Notes: generated from the letters alone by a model not told the origin. A stretch of DNA of 64,000 bases from Paenibacillus_AA sp045062745 (GCF_045062745.1 NZ_JBJGED010000011.1:62001-126000); one strand, 5' to 3'. Positions 48,810 to 57,488 are shown, numbered from the stretch's first letter. Numbers and translations: made by a program.

Positions 48810-49321
48810 AGCCAAACTCCTCCTCGGGTATACTATTATATAGAAATCTTTGAATCCGCCAGTTGGGTGATACCGCATGTTAATCATAATGCCGCTTTAC
48901 AAAGCCTGGACAACCGTGTATAATATAGAATTAAGTTTTTGAAGCATAAACGAATCACGTTCTTAACTTCTTTTACCCTCTAGGATTAACCCGCCTTTTG
49001 GACCCCGAGCATGAATTCGTTTCACCCTTCCATTCCCAACTATAAGCGGCTGATGGTTCAGGAAATATGAAAGTTGCTAATTCGAGACTGGCGCGGCCGA
49101 GGAGCCGTAAGGACGGATGAGAGGTAGGGCTTCCGTTGTGTTAGTATATTGACGATGGGTTTTCAAAAACTGTACTCTCCGAACGTTATTTGTCCTCGAT
49201 CGTACACCTGATGCAGGTAGAGCGGCAAATAGCGTTCTTTTATTTCCCCTTTGTCCGATTCGGTTCCTGCCGTTCCGGGAATCCTATGGTACAATCATTC
49301 TAGGATTGGAGGTCCATGCCC
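48810..49321. other. Long non-coding stretch between divergent genes
   Basis: About 510 bases without a convincing reading frame, between the LLM monooxygenase (minus) and the aldo/keto reductase (plus). It holds the minus promoter (an AT-rich TATTATATAGA stretch near 48832), an unassigned middle part and a plus-strand terminator-like hairpin at 49181-49245. Confidence 0.7.
49149..49245 (+). ncRNA. Possible short RNA or leader ending in a rho-independent hairpin
   Basis: TTGACG (49149-49154), 16 bases and TGTACT give a weak promoter. About ten bases on, GAACGTTATTTG (49181-49192) pairs with CAAATAGCGTTC (49226-49237), with one G-U pair and an inner ACCTG/CAGGT hairpin, followed by TTTTATTT. 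This would make an RNA of about 60 bases or an attenuator in front of the aldo/keto reductase gene. No known family is recognised. Confidence 0.35.
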
Positions 49322-50329
49322 ATGTCCGACTCTCATACGCCTTACACGCCATCCTCGGAGACACATACCCCACTTCGCCGCTTGGGCCAGTCCGACCTGC
49401 TCATCTCGGCGCTTGGGCTCGGCTGCTGGCAGTTCAGCAAAGGCAGCGGGCTCGTCGGCAAGTTCTGGCCGGTGCTCCCGGATGCCGACATCGTAGACAT
49501 CGTGCGCCTCAGTCTGGAGGGCGGCATGAATTGGTTCGACACTGCCGAAGCGTACGGCTGGGGTGCGTCGGAGCAAGCGCTCGATCAAGCGCTGCACGCC
49601 GTCGGTCCGTTAGGGCGTCAAGCGGTGATCGCGACCAAATGGTGGCCGGTGCTCCGTTCCGCGGGCTCCATCACGAAGACGATCGACGAACGGATCGAGC
49701 GTCTGGGCGGGCGCACGATCGATCTGTACCAGATCCATCAGCCCTACTCGTTCTCCTCGGTCCGCAAACAAATGCGCGAGATGAGCGAGCTGCTGAAGCA
49801 GGGCCGGATCGTGCATGCCGGCGTCAGTAATTTCTCCGCGGCCAAGATGAGAGAGGCGCATCGTATTCTGGCGGACTATGGGTTCCCGCTCGTATCCAAC
49901 CAAGTGAAATACAGTCTGCTCGACCGCCGGATCGAACGGAACGGGATTCTGGATACCGCCCGGGAGCTCGGCATGACGATTATTGCATACTCGCCGCTGG
50001 CACAAGGGCTCTTGACCGGGAAGTTTCACCGCGATCCATCGCTTGTGAAACGCAGCGGCGGTCCCCGGCGCTTCCAAGCGAAGTTCAAAACCGCCGGTCT
50101 GAATGCCAGCCGGCCGGTGCTCGACCTGGTGGAGGAATTGGCCGGAACGTATGGCGTCAGTCCAAGCCAAATCGCCCTGAATTGGCTCATCCACGCCCAT
50201 GGCGACGCCGTCGTCGCAATACCCGGCGCTTCCAAGGTGAAGCACGCGGAAGAAAACATCGGCGCGCTCCGGTTCCGCCTCGCAAGCGAGCATCTCGCTC
50301 AGCTGTCCGACGCCTCGCGTGAGTTTTGA
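49322..50329 (+). CDS. Aldo/keto reductase
   Basis: A 335-residue NADPH-dependent oxidoreductase with the AKR barrel and tetrad: Asp and Tyr in F-D-T-A-E-A-Y-G, Lys in A-T-K-W-W and His in Y-Q-I-H-Q-P. Cofactor motifs are A-Y-S-P-L-A-Q-G-L-L-T and I-P-G-A-S-K-V-K-H-A-E-E-N. It probably reduces a sugar or ketone in the cytosol. ATG 49322 is preferred because GGAGG is 9 bases upstream; the ATG at 49316 is only 3 bases from it. An extended -10 TGGTACAAT precedes the gene. Confidence 0.92.
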   Translation: MSDSHTPYTPSSETHTPLRRLGQSDLLISALGLGCWQFSKGSGLVGKFWPVLPDADIVDIVRLSLEGGMNWFDTAEAYGWGASEQALDQALHAVGPLGRQAVIATKWWPVLRSAGSITKTIDERIERLGGRTIDLYQIHQPYSFSSVRKQMREMSELLKQGRIVHAGVSNFSAAKMREAHRILADYGFPLVSNQVKYSLLDRRIERNGILDTARELGMTIIAYSPLAQGLLTGKFHRDPSLVKRSGGPRRFQAKFKTAGLNASRPVLDLVEELAGTYGVSPSQIALNWLIHAHGDAVVAIPGASKVKHAEENIGALRFRLASEHLAQLSDASREF

Positions 50330-50521
50330 ATGAGCCCGATGCGGCGATCTCCGCTCATGCGGTCGATGGTTTGCCGGTAGCGCTTACATACACCTTTTAG
50401 ACGAAATGGGACGTCCACGGTCCCTCCTCTCAAGGTGGAATCGTTCCTTCCTCGCTCATCATAGGACTTTTTCAGGGATGTCACTATGTTAAATTATAGT
50501 TTTTTATGTGTTCTCTTGACT

Positions 50522-50554
50522 AAAAAACAACCCGGCCTTTGCAGGCCGGGTTGT
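50522..50554 (-). terminator. Terminator of the Gfo/PIG-L/NagB-like/epimerase operon
   Basis: ACAACCCGGCCT (50527-50538) and AGGCCGGGTTGT (50543-50554), a perfect 12-bp stem with a 4-base loop and six T on the minus strand. Confidence 0.92.
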
Positions 50555-50584
50555 CGCATTAGGGGCTATTCACGAGCTTAAACC

Positions 50585-51610
50585 TTATGCCACGCTGACG
50601 GATGCTCCGTCGCTCTCCGCAGACAGCTTCTCGGCTTCGGCGATTTGCAGCGACACCCAAGTGTCCTCCGGCGCGGATTTCTCGATCGGCGTATCGTTCA
50701 TGACCGCTTCCGCGAAATAACGGATTTCCCGGTAATAGCCTGTATCGGCGGACAATTCGGGCGAAAAGCCCTTCCCGTCCTTCGGATAATCCTTCAGTCC
50801 TCGCTTCTCGAAAACGAGATTGCCGCCTTCGAAGTTGACGCGGAACGACATCTCGAAGCCGAAATCGCCATGCAGCACGCGGTCCACTTGACAGTTGACG
50901 ACCTTGTGGTCGGGGTACTTGTAGTTCGTCGAGATAATGTCGTAAGCGCTGCCCGGCAGCACGTGCCGCGCGAGTGTCGTGACCGACTCCGGCTTGCCGA
51001 ACAGCCAATTGACCATGTCGATGTCGTGAATATGCAAGTCCATCATGCCGCCGCCGCTCTTATCCTCCAGCACCATCCAGTCTTCATGCGTCCACTTCGG
51101 CGGATTGCCGCCCCGGAAGAACGAAGCGGCCAACACTTTGCCATAACGTCCGCTTTCAACCGTCTCCTTCAGGTACTCGTACTCCGGCCAGAACCGCAGG
51201 CATTGCGCGATCATCAGCTTCTTCCCCGCCTGTTCGGCCGCTTCGATCATCTCCCGCCCTTCCTGCGTGTTCAGCGCCATCGGCTTCTCGCACATCACGT
51301 GCAGGCCGCGCCGCAACGCCGCAATGGCCGTCGACTTGTGCAGAAACGTCGGCAAGGCAATGTCGACAAAGTCCAGCTCCTCTTCCTGCAGCATCCGGGA
51401 GTAATCCGTGTACTGAGCGTAACCGCTGAAGTCGAACTCCGTACTCGCCACTTGCATATTGCCCTCCGTGAAGTAGCCTTGGAACTTTCGGCTATCCGTA
51501 TCGCAAATGGCCGTGACTTGAATCGGAAACCCTTCCTCCTGCAGCCGGACGTAATTTTTCAAATGAGCCCTTCCCATAAAGCCCAGGCCCACCAAGCCTA
51601 CTTTGAGCAT
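50585..51610 (-). CDS. Gfo/Idh/MocA-family oxidoreductase
   Basis: A 341-residue NAD(P)-dependent sugar-type dehydrogenase. The Rossmann loop is G-L-V-G-L-G-F-M-G (6-14). The catalytic/cofactor segment is C-E-K-P-M-A-L near residue 107, and D-L-H-I-H-D-I-D-M-V-N-W near 190 carries the catalytic His/Asp pair. It oxidises or reduces a sugar, inositol or amino-sugar derivative in the cytosol. It is the last gene of the operon epimerase, NagB-like, PIG-L, Gfo, with AGGGGAG upstream. Confidence 0.92.
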   Translation of the reverse strand: MLKVGLVGLGFMGRAHLKNYVRLQEEGFPIQVTAICDTDSRKFQGYFTEGNMQVASTEFDFSGYAQYTDYSRMLQEEELDFVDIALPTFLHKSTAIAALRRGLHVMCEKPMALNTQEGREMIEAAEQAGKKLMIAQCLRFWPEYEYLKETVESGRYGKVLAASFFRGGNPPKWTHEDWMVLEDKSGGGMMDLHIHDIDMVNWLFGKPESVTTLARHVLPGSAYDIISTNYKYPDHKVVNCQVDRVLHGDFGFEMSFRVNFEGGNLVFEKRGLKDYPKDGKGFSPELSADTGYYREIRYFAEAVMNDTPIEKSAPEDTWVSLQIAEAEKLSAESDGASVSVA

Positions 51611-51640
51611 GATCGTTCTCCCCTTCTATCGTTCTCCTGC

Positions 51641-52345
51641 TTATACCGGGAAACGGACGGCGTTCGGCCGCGTCCAGACGAGATGCTGCCGGAACGCTTC
51701 CGCATACGTGCAGCCCGCCTGGATCCCCCGGGTCTTGCTAAACGTCGTGACGAAGTCGACGATGTCGACATTGTCGTGCTCCTGCAGCCAGACGAGTTGG
51801 CTCTGATGCTTCTTCAGCATCTCCAGCTTGGTCGTCATGTGGTCGGTCACATCGACATAAAAAGTAGGCTCGAAGCCGAGTCCGGACAAGTTGTCCATAT
51901 AGTAGAGCGCCGGCACACGCTCGGCGGCCTCGAATTGCGTCTTCATATTCGGCAGCGTGGCGAAGAACGTCGCATAGAATACGAGCTGGCTGACGGCGAC
52001 ATGGTCGGGCATGTAGTCGTTCGGCGCGTGGGTGATGACGATATCCGGCTTCGCCTGACGCACCATATCCACGAACCGCATCCGGTTGTCCTGATTGTCC
52101 GCGATTAGCTCGCCATCGCCGAATTCGAGGGTCAGCACCTCGCTTCCGATCACCGCGCCGGCCTCCCTCGCTTCCTGTCTCCGGATCTCGGTCAGTTCGT
52201 CGGCGGGGATGCGGTAGTGCCCTTTGTCGCCCTTGCAGGCGTGGCAGAGCACGATATGATGCCCCGCTTGCTTCAGCTTGGCCAGCGTGCCGGCGCAAGA
52301 GATCTCGATGTCGTCCGGGTGGGCCCCGACGGCTAAAATGTTCAT
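51641..52345 (-). CDS. PIG-L family deacetylase
   Basis: A 234-residue zinc deacetylase. A-H-P-D-D at 8-12 holds the zinc-binding His9 and Asp12 and the catalytic Asp11, and the third ligand lies in P-D-H-V-A-V-S. The family removes acetyl groups from N-acetylglucosamine conjugates (BshB, MshB, PIG-L). Here it is next to a NagB-like gene and an oxidoreductase, so a de-N-acetylation step in amino-sugar breakdown is plausible. GGGAG 10 bases upstream supports ATG 52345 over an ATG 9 bases earlier. Confidence 0.9.
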   Translation of the reverse strand: MNILAVGAHPDDIEISCAGTLAKLKQAGHHIVLCHACKGDKGHYRIPADELTEIRRQEAREAGAVIGSEVLTLEFGDGELIADNQDNRMRFVDMVRQAKPDIVITHAPNDYMPDHVAVSQLVFYATFFATLPNMKTQFEAAERVPALYYMDNLSGLGFEPTFYVDVTDHMTTKLEMLKKHQSQLVWLQEHDNVDIVDFVTTFSKTRGIQAGCTYAEAFRQHLVWTRPNAVRFPV

Positions 52346-52370
52346 GAAGACCATGCTCCCTTCATATGCG

Positions 52371-53321
52371 TTAATTCAGTTCAGGCTCGAGCGGTCCCGC
52401 CAGCTCCTCCAGGAAGAACAGCTTCCCGGCCAGTGTCGGCATGTAGGACGACGGAATCCAAGGGCTCGGCCCGTACTTGAGCGTCGACCAGAACGACAGA
52501 CCCTGCCACATCATCCCGCGCCCCAGCGCACCGTCCGCTCCGCCGATCGCATAGTCCGCCTGCAGGAACAGGCCGGGGCCGATCGTATTCGCGTAGCACG
52601 GCACCAGGGTGGTGCGGCTCTTGAAGCTCGTGATCGCATTCTGCTCGATCGTCAGCGGATGCAGCCTCGCCCCGATCCGATGCGTCGCGGCCCGCCATTC
52701 CGCCTCGCTGGCGTACTCGCCGGCGAATTGCGGCTCCCAGAAGGCGATGTGGAACACCCGGCCGATTCCGTACACGACTACTAGCTTGGCGCCCTCTTCC
52801 TTCAGCTTCGCAATCCGGGGGGCGAAGGTCGGCAGTGCCTCCCGGGTCGCGAAATGGCGCTGGTGCTCCGGCACCGTCAGCTCGCCCAGCAGGTTATAGA
52901 ACGAATGCTCCATCGCGTACTGGAATGCACCAGGATTCGTAGGCGGCAGCGTCTCGCCTTCCGCATCGCTCCATTCGTCCATATTGAACCCGTGCACATG
53001 GGAGGCGCTGACTCCCCAGCTCTTCAGGAAAAACACGGTCCAACGGTACATGCCCATCGGGCCGACGGGGAGAATGATGGCGAGCTGCCGTCCCTCTTCG
53101 CGCGCGGCCCGGATCTGCATCGCGATCTCATGGCCCATGTACACCTCGAAGTCGTTCAGAGAGCGGCACGGGACCGGCTGAAAGCCCTCGTGCCAATGCG
53201 GCTCGCGAACGCCTACGTCCGCCGGGCCGTGGCTGGCGCAGCGGTCGATTCGCTCCAAATCCCAGCCCTGCGGGAAATACCCTTCCATCATCGAACCCTT
53301 AAGCGTCGTCAGCAAATTCAT
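52371..53321 (-). CDS. Glucosamine-6-phosphate deaminase (NagB)-like protein
   Basis: A 316-residue protein of the NagB/RpiA/PGL-like fold, longer than true NagB (about 240-265). Recognisable are L-A-I-I-L-P-V-G-P-M-G-M-Y (phosphate-loop region, about 80-92), G-F-N-M-D-E-W (about 112-118, which holds the equivalent of the NagB catalytic Asp) and the family-like A-I-T-S-F-K-S near residue 230. The canonical P-x-G-x-T-P loop is altered to P-V-G-P-M-G, so the substrate may not be glucosamine-6-phosphate. It overlaps the epimerase gene by ATGA. Confidence 0.78.
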   Translation of the reverse strand: MNLLTTLKGSMMEGYFPQGWDLERIDRCASHGPADVGVREPHWHEGFQPVPCRSLNDFEVYMGHEIAMQIRAAREEGRQLAIILPVGPMGMYRWTVFFLKSWGVSASHVHGFNMDEWSDAEGETLPPTNPGAFQYAMEHSFYNLLGELTVPEHQRHFATREALPTFAPRIAKLKEEGAKLVVVYGIGRVFHIAFWEPQFAGEYASEAEWRAATHRIGARLHPLTIEQNAITSFKSRTTLVPCYANTIGPGLFLQADYAIGGADGALGRGMMWQGLSFWSTLKYGPSPWIPSSYMPTLAGKLFFLEELAGPLEPELN

Positions 53322-54145
53322 TGCAAAACCCCCTCGCCCAGCCATAATTTCAAATTGTCCACGGTCGCCCGAATGTCCCGGATTTGCTCGTCCCCGGCAA
53401 TCTCGCGCTCGATAATCAGTTCGCCCTTGTAGCCGATCTCCCGCAGCCTCGCGATAAATTCAGGAAACCGTACCCGGCCTTGCCCCGCAGGCACTTCCTT
53501 GCCGAGCAAGCTGCCGTCGGTCGGATACAGCCCGTCTTTGACATGGACGTTCCGCACGTAGCCGCCGATCACGTCGAGCGCGTCGATCGGATTGCCCTTG
53601 CCGTACAAGATCAGGTTGGCCGGATCGAGGTTGATGCCCAGATTGGACGTGCCGACGCGCTCGATCGTCCGGAGCAGCACGACCGGCGTTTCCTGACCCG
53701 TCTCGAACCAGAATCCGATGCCGAGACGCTCGCAATGCTCGGCGACTTCGCGGATCGCCTCGACGACTCCCGGGTATTCGGGATCGGTCATATTCTCCGG
53801 AATGAAGCCGCAGTGGGTGATCAGAGCGGGAGCACCGATATACGCCGCATAGTCGGCCCAAGTTTTCAGCACCTGGACCCGCTGCTCCCGAAACTCCTTC
53901 GGCACCAGACCGAGCGTAACCGGGCCTTCCGTGAAGTTCCATTTGCCGGGACCCGGCACCCAGCCCCAAAGCGCGCAGATGCGTACGTTATGTTTCTTCG
54001 ATTCCCGGATGACGTTGTCGAACACCTCGCGGGTAGCCATGTCCGTGTTCCAGCACATAAGCTGGCACACGTTGAGGCCGAACTGGCTGACATGTTCGAA
54101 GCAAACGCCGTCGTTCCGCAAAATATTGATCACACCGATCTCCAT
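53318..54145 (-). CDS. Sugar phosphate isomerase/epimerase (IolE-like TIM barrel)
   Basis: A 275-residue metal-dependent TIM-barrel enzyme, first gene of the operon. Metal-site pieces are W-F-E-T-G-Q-E near residue 150, G-I-N-L-D-P-A-N near 172, V-H-V-K-D-G near 200 and G-E-L-I-I-E-R-E-I near 243. GAAGGAGGA before the ATG gives a strong start. It is divergent from an AraC regulator at 54411. The operon order epimerase, NagB-like, PIG-L deacetylase, Gfo/Idh suggests a complete route for a modified or N-acetylated sugar. Confidence 0.88.
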   Translation of the reverse strand: MEIGVINILRNDGVCFEHVSQFGLNVCQLMCWNTDMATREVFDNVIRESKKHNVRICALWGWVPGPGKWNFTEGPVTLGLVPKEFREQRVQVLKTWADYAAYIGAPALITHCGFIPENMTDPEYPGVVEAIREVAEHCERLGIGFWFETGQETPVVLLRTIERVGTSNLGINLDPANLILYGKGNPIDALDVIGGYVRNVHVKDGLYPTDGSLLGKEVPAGQGRVRFPEFIARLREIGYKGELIIEREIAGDEQIRDIRATVDNLKLWLGEGVLQ

Positions 54146-54249
54146 CGTTCTCCTCCTTCAACTGGATTCCCTTTTCCCTGCTTCGGCCTTTCTCATCGTT
54201 ATCATATCGTGAACGGCGCGAAGCTGGCTTTAGCGAATCAGCCGATCTT

Positions 54250-54288
54250 TTTGCATAATCTTTTGCACTTTTGTACGTTTTATTTGCA
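54250..54288. promoter_or_regulatory. Three TTTGCA direct repeats (AraC-type operator)
   Basis: TTTGCA at 54250-54255, 54262-54267 and 54283-54288 (starts 12 and 21 bp apart) in the gap between the divergent AraC gene and the catabolic operon. Direct repeats spaced by one or two helical turns are usual for AraC-family regulators. Confidence 0.5.
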
Positions 54289-54311
54289 CGAATCATGAAA
54301 AATTTTACAAT
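54284..54311 (+). promoter_or_regulatory. Promoter of the AraC gene at 54411
   Basis: TTGCAC (54284-54289), 16-base spacer, TACAAT (54306-54311). The -35 box overlaps the third TTTGCA repeat, suggesting autoregulation. Confidence 0.5.
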
Positions 54312-54410
54312 TAGAGAGGATTTTTTTTCGGACATGTGGAATGGTAATGGTTAAAAAGATGGCCTGTAAATCAGAAGTGAGTCAACACGATCCAGAAAGG
54401 ACTAGGCCCC

Positions 54411-55307
54411 ATGAATTTTCAACGGTATCCGATTCAAGAGGTAGTCTCAATCCATAAGCTGATTACTTGCTATTACTTTGAGCTGGCCAAAAACTATAAG
54501 TATTCCGGGGAAAAGCACGACTTCTGGGAGCTGTACTATGTCGACAAAGGCGAGATCGAGATCAATACCGATTTCGGCCATTTTCACTTGAAGCAAGGCG
54601 ACCTGCTCTTCCATGAGCCCAACGAATTCCACAGCGCCAAGGGCAACGGGATCATCGCGCCCAACGTGTTCATCGTGACGTTCGAATGCGACAGTCCGCC
54701 TATGTCCTATTTCCTCACGAACAAGCTGTTTCACCTCGGCGATTATGAGCGCCTGCTGCTCGCGCAGCTGATGGAGGAAGGCTTCAACGCGTTCGGTCCG
54801 ATCCCCTCGAACAACGGGAGACGCCTTAACGCCAAGCCCGACGCTCCGTTCGGCAGTGAGCATTTGTTCAAGATTCACCTGGAGACGCTGCTCATCCATA
54901 TGATCCGGAACGGCCTCACGAACCAAGTCCGCTCCAAGATGACCGCCGTGCCCAAGGAGAAGCAGGAGCTCCAGCTGATTGACCGGATTCAGGCTTACAT
55001 GGAAGCTCATATCGGCGAGAACTTGACGCTGGAGCATCTGTGCGATCACTTCGGCATTGGCCGGACGCAGCTCAGCATTTTGTTCAAAAGACGAATGGGC
55101 GCCGGGGTTATGGAAGTGATGGGCGAGCTGAAGATCCGGAAAGCGAAAACGTATATCCGCGAGGAAACGTACAACTTGACCGAAATCTCCGAACTGCTCG
55201 GGTACAGCAGTGTCCACTACTTCTCCCGGCATTTCAAGAAAGCGACCAAAATGACGCCCTCCCAATATGCCAAATCGATCTCAAGAGGCTACAGCCGGAC
55301 TCTATAA
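54411..55307 (+). CDS. AraC-family transcriptional regulator
   Basis: A 298-residue one-component regulator. The cupin-like N-terminal part has H-D-F-W-E-L-Y-Y-V-D-K-G-E and L-K-Q-G-D-L-L-F-H-E-P-N-E-F-H. The C-terminal pair of helix-turn-helix motifs has L-T-L-E-H-L-C-D-H-F-G-I-G-R-T-Q-L and L-T-E-I-S-E-L-L-G-Y-S-S-V-H-Y-F-S-R-H-F-K-K. It is divergent from the epimerase/NagB-like/PIG-L/Gfo operon and probably activates it in response to the sugar being broken down. Start ATG 54411 has GAAAGGA upstream. Confidence 0.92.
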   Translation: MNFQRYPIQEVVSIHKLITCYYFELAKNYKYSGEKHDFWELYYVDKGEIEINTDFGHFHLKQGDLLFHEPNEFHSAKGNGIIAPNVFIVTFECDSPPMSYFLTNKLFHLGDYERLLLAQLMEEGFNAFGPIPSNNGRRLNAKPDAPFGSEHLFKIHLETLLIHMIRNGLTNQVRSKMTAVPKEKQELQLIDRIQAYMEAHIGENLTLEHLCDHFGIGRTQLSILFKRRMGAGVMEVMGELKIRKAKTYIREETYNLTEISELLGYSSVHYFSRHFKKATKMTPSQYAKSISRGYSRTL

Positions 55308-55324
55308 AACACCCCACAAGTGAA

Positions 55325-55353
55325 GGGGGCCTCCGGAGCTCGGCGAAGCCCCC
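55325..55353 (+). other. Hairpin after the AraC gene
   Basis: GGGGGC (55325-55330) and GCCCCC (55348-55353) form a GC-rich stem just after the AraC stop codon. No T tract follows, so it may only protect the 3 prime end; the true terminator is the next hairpin. Confidence 0.4.
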
Positions 55354-55387
55354 TATTACTTTGCGGGGACCCCGGGATTTATCCTTA

Positions 55388-55434
55388 ACAAAAAAGCCGC
55401 AAGCTTCGTATTCACGGACTTGCGGCTTTATTTG
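55388..55434. terminator. Bidirectional terminator between AraC and Gfo/Idh genes
   Basis: AAAGCCGCAAG (55393-55403) and CTTGCGGCTTT (55419-55429), a perfect 11-bp stem with T-rich tails in both directions. It serves the AraC gene and the long right-hand operon. Confidence 0.9.
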
Positions 55435-55446
55435 TTGTGCGTGAAA

Positions 55447-56454
55447 TTAAAAATAAATTTCCCGGCTGCTTCGCTGCGACTCGTACGTACCCAGAATGAT
55501 CTCCAGCGAATGGCGGCCGTCTTCGCCGGTTACGATCGGACTCCGTCCCTCGAGGATGGCCTGCGCCATGTCACGGATTTGCACGCCATGGCCGTCCGGG
55601 ACGACCTGGAACGGCGGGAACTCCGGAATGGCGACCTTCTCTCCCGCAATGTCCAGCTGCGTAATCTCGTCGCCCGTCAAGACGATCGTCCCTTTGTCCC
55701 CATGCAGAACGATTCGATGATCCGGCTGACGGTACGCGGTCGTCGTCGCCTCGATCGAGCCGAGCGCCCCGCTCTTAAACTGCAGCGCGGTCACTGCGGT
55801 GTCCTCCACCTCGATGTCCCGGAGCACGTTCCGGGCGAAGCCCTTCAGCAGCGCTACCGGCCCGGCGAACCATTGCAGCAGATCGATCGTATGAATGCCT
55901 TGGTTCATCATCGCCCCGCCTCCGTCCATCGCCCAGGTTCCTCTCCAGCCTGCGCTGTCGTAATACGCCTGGTCGCGGTAGAACTTGACATAGCCGGAGC
56001 ACAAGCTGAGACGCCCTAGCCGTCCGTCGTCGAGCAGCTGCTTCACGAACCGCGAGGCGGGCGACATACGCCGCGGGAAGATCGTGGCCAGCTTCACGTT
56101 ATGCCGCTGGCACGCGTCGATCATCCGGTCGATATCCTCGAGCCGGATCGCAAGCGGCTTCTCGCAGACGACATGCTTGCCCGCCCGGGCGGCCTCGATC
56201 GTCTGCTCGGCATGCATGCCGCTCGGCGTGCACAGGCAGACGACGTCGACGTCCGGCTGCGCGAGCAGCTCGGCGTAGCTCGTATACGCGCGGGCTCCGT
56301 GCTTGGCGGCATACTCGGCCGCCCGTTCGGGGCTTACGTCGCAGACGGCGGCCAGCTCGGCCTCCTCCGCATCGGCAATGCCTTTGAAGTGGCTGAAGGA
56401 GATGCCGCCGCAGCCGACGACGGCGAATCGGACTTTCGAATGTCGGGTTGTCAT
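55447..56454 (-). CDS. Gfo/Idh/MocA-family oxidoreductase
   Basis: A 335-residue dehydrogenase, last gene of the right-hand cluster. Rossmann loop V-V-G-C-G-G-I-S near residue 12, V-C-E-K-P-L-A near 95 and M-N-Q-G-I-H-T-I-D-L-L-Q-W near 175 with the catalytic His. It probably acts on a sugar or glycoside released by the cluster; oxidation to a 3-keto sugar is one known chemistry of this superfamily. Its ATG overlaps the preceding gene by ATGA. The open frame runs about 100 codons further upstream, but GAGGT 6 bases before 56454 marks the start. Confidence 0.9.
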   Translation of the reverse strand: MTTRHSKVRFAVVGCGGISFSHFKGIADAEEAELAAVCDVSPERAAEYAAKHGARAYTSYAELLAQPDVDVVCLCTPSGMHAEQTIEAARAGKHVVCEKPLAIRLEDIDRMIDACQRHNVKLATIFPRRMSPASRFVKQLLDDGRLGRLSLCSGYVKFYRDQAYYDSAGWRGTWAMDGGGAMMNQGIHTIDLLQWFAGPVALLKGFARNVLRDIEVEDTAVTALQFKSGALGSIEATTTAYRQPDHRIVLHGDKGTIVLTGDEITQLDIAGEKVAIPEFPPFQVVPDGHGVQIRDMAQAILEGRSPIVTGEDGRHSLEIILGTYESQRSSREIYF

Positions 56455-57488
56455 GTCGTTACCTCGTTTCGGTTGGGTTGGAAGGCGTTCACTACGACGG
56501 CCCGCTCGTCGGCGGAGACAGCGGCGCGGCATGCCTCGAGGATATCGCGGTGCCCGATGATGCTGTCCCGGCCTTCGAGCCGGTTCAAGAAATCCTCCGT
56601 GATGGTCGTCGCGGGTGTCGGCAAGTCGATACGCTCGAAGGCGCTCGCGTTCGTAACGCGGAGCAGCAGCTCCTCGTTCGCGGCGCTGGCGACCGACGGA
56701 TCGCCGCACAGCCGCAGCTCGGCGCAGCCGGCGGTGCCGGACACGAAGATGCGGCAATCGCCCCACGTCCAGCTCTTGTCCGGCGTATGCCAGTCCGCGT
56801 ACAGCTGCGCGAGCGTGCCGCCCGTCAGAAGCACTTGCGCACAGGCGGTGTCGTAGAAATCCGGATGCTCCGGCAGGATCGTCTTAGTCATCAGGCTGTC
56901 CACTCGCACGAACTCCTGTCCGGTCCACCAGCGCAACAGGTCGAAGTCGTGAATGAACAAGTCCTGGATCAGGCCCCCGTTCTGTTCCTTGGAGAAGTGC
57001 CAGCGGTGCCGCTGGGCAGGCGACAGCCGATGCGGCTTACGCATCGTGACGGAGACGATCCGTCCCAGCTCCCCTTCCTCGATCATCCGCTTCAGGGAGA
57101 TCGCCGCCGGCCGGAACCGCTCGGTGAGCAGCATCCCGACCTGAATGCGGCCGCGGGCCATGACGTCGGCCAGCCGATTGAGCTGGTCGCGGTTCGTGAC
57201 AATCGGTTTGTCCAGCATGACCGATTTCCCATGAGCCTCGCACAGCTCGATTACGTCGAGCTTGCGGTTGTTGACCGCCGAGGAGCCGATCACCCCGACC
57301 TCGGGGCGCAGCAGTTCCTCCGCCGATTGGACCAGCGGGATGCTATGCTGCCGGGACAGCCGCTCCGCTAGGGCCGGTTCGTCCGGCTCGTAGATGCCGG
57401 CGCACCGGGCGCCCAGCGCCTCCATCTCCCGGATGAATGTGGCGATATGCCCGTGCTGGCAGCCGATAATACCGTATGTGTATCGCAT
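56451..57488 (-). CDS. Gfo/Idh/MocA-family oxidoreductase, divergent form
   Basis: A 345-residue member with changes at key spots. The nucleotide loop reads G-I-I-G-C-Q-H-G-H instead of G-x-G-x-x-G, and the usual E-K-P is D-K-P (M-L-D-K-P-I-V). The helix-strand pattern, D-L-F-I-H-D-F-D-L-L-R-W-W with the catalytic His/Asp and overall length fit the family. It may use a different cofactor orientation or substrate. It is cotranscribed with 55447-56454 (ATGA overlap). GGAGG lies immediately upstream. Confidence 0.85.
   Translation of the reverse strand: MRYTYGIIGCQHGHIATFIREMEALGARCAGIYEPDEPALAERLSRQHSIPLVQSAEELLRPEVGVIGSSAVNNRKLDVIELCEAHGKSVMLDKPIVTNRDQLNRLADVMARGRIQVGMLLTERFRPAAISLKRMIEEGELGRIVSVTMRKPHRLSPAQRHRWHFSKEQNGGLIQDLFIHDFDLLRWWTGQEFVRVDSLMTKTILPEHPDFYDTACAQVLLTGGTLAQLYADWHTPDKSWTWGDCRIFVSGTAGCAELRLCGDPSVASAANEELLLRVTNASAFERIDLPTPATTITEDFLNRLEGRDSIIGHRDILEACRAAVSADERAVVVNAFQPNRNEVTT

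Noticed and set aside
48890..49140. Possible riboswitch in the leader of the LLM monooxygenase gene
   Set aside because: I looked for S-box and similar conserved cores in this stretch and found none.
50375..50388. cre-like match (TGTAAGCGCTACCG on the minus strand)
   Set aside because: It lies between the ends of two convergent genes with no promoter nearby, so it is probably a chance match.
50330..50521. Possible remnant gene or leader between convergent genes
   Set aside because: Only short frames with stops in all directions; no inverted-repeat ends or transposase similarity could be recognised.
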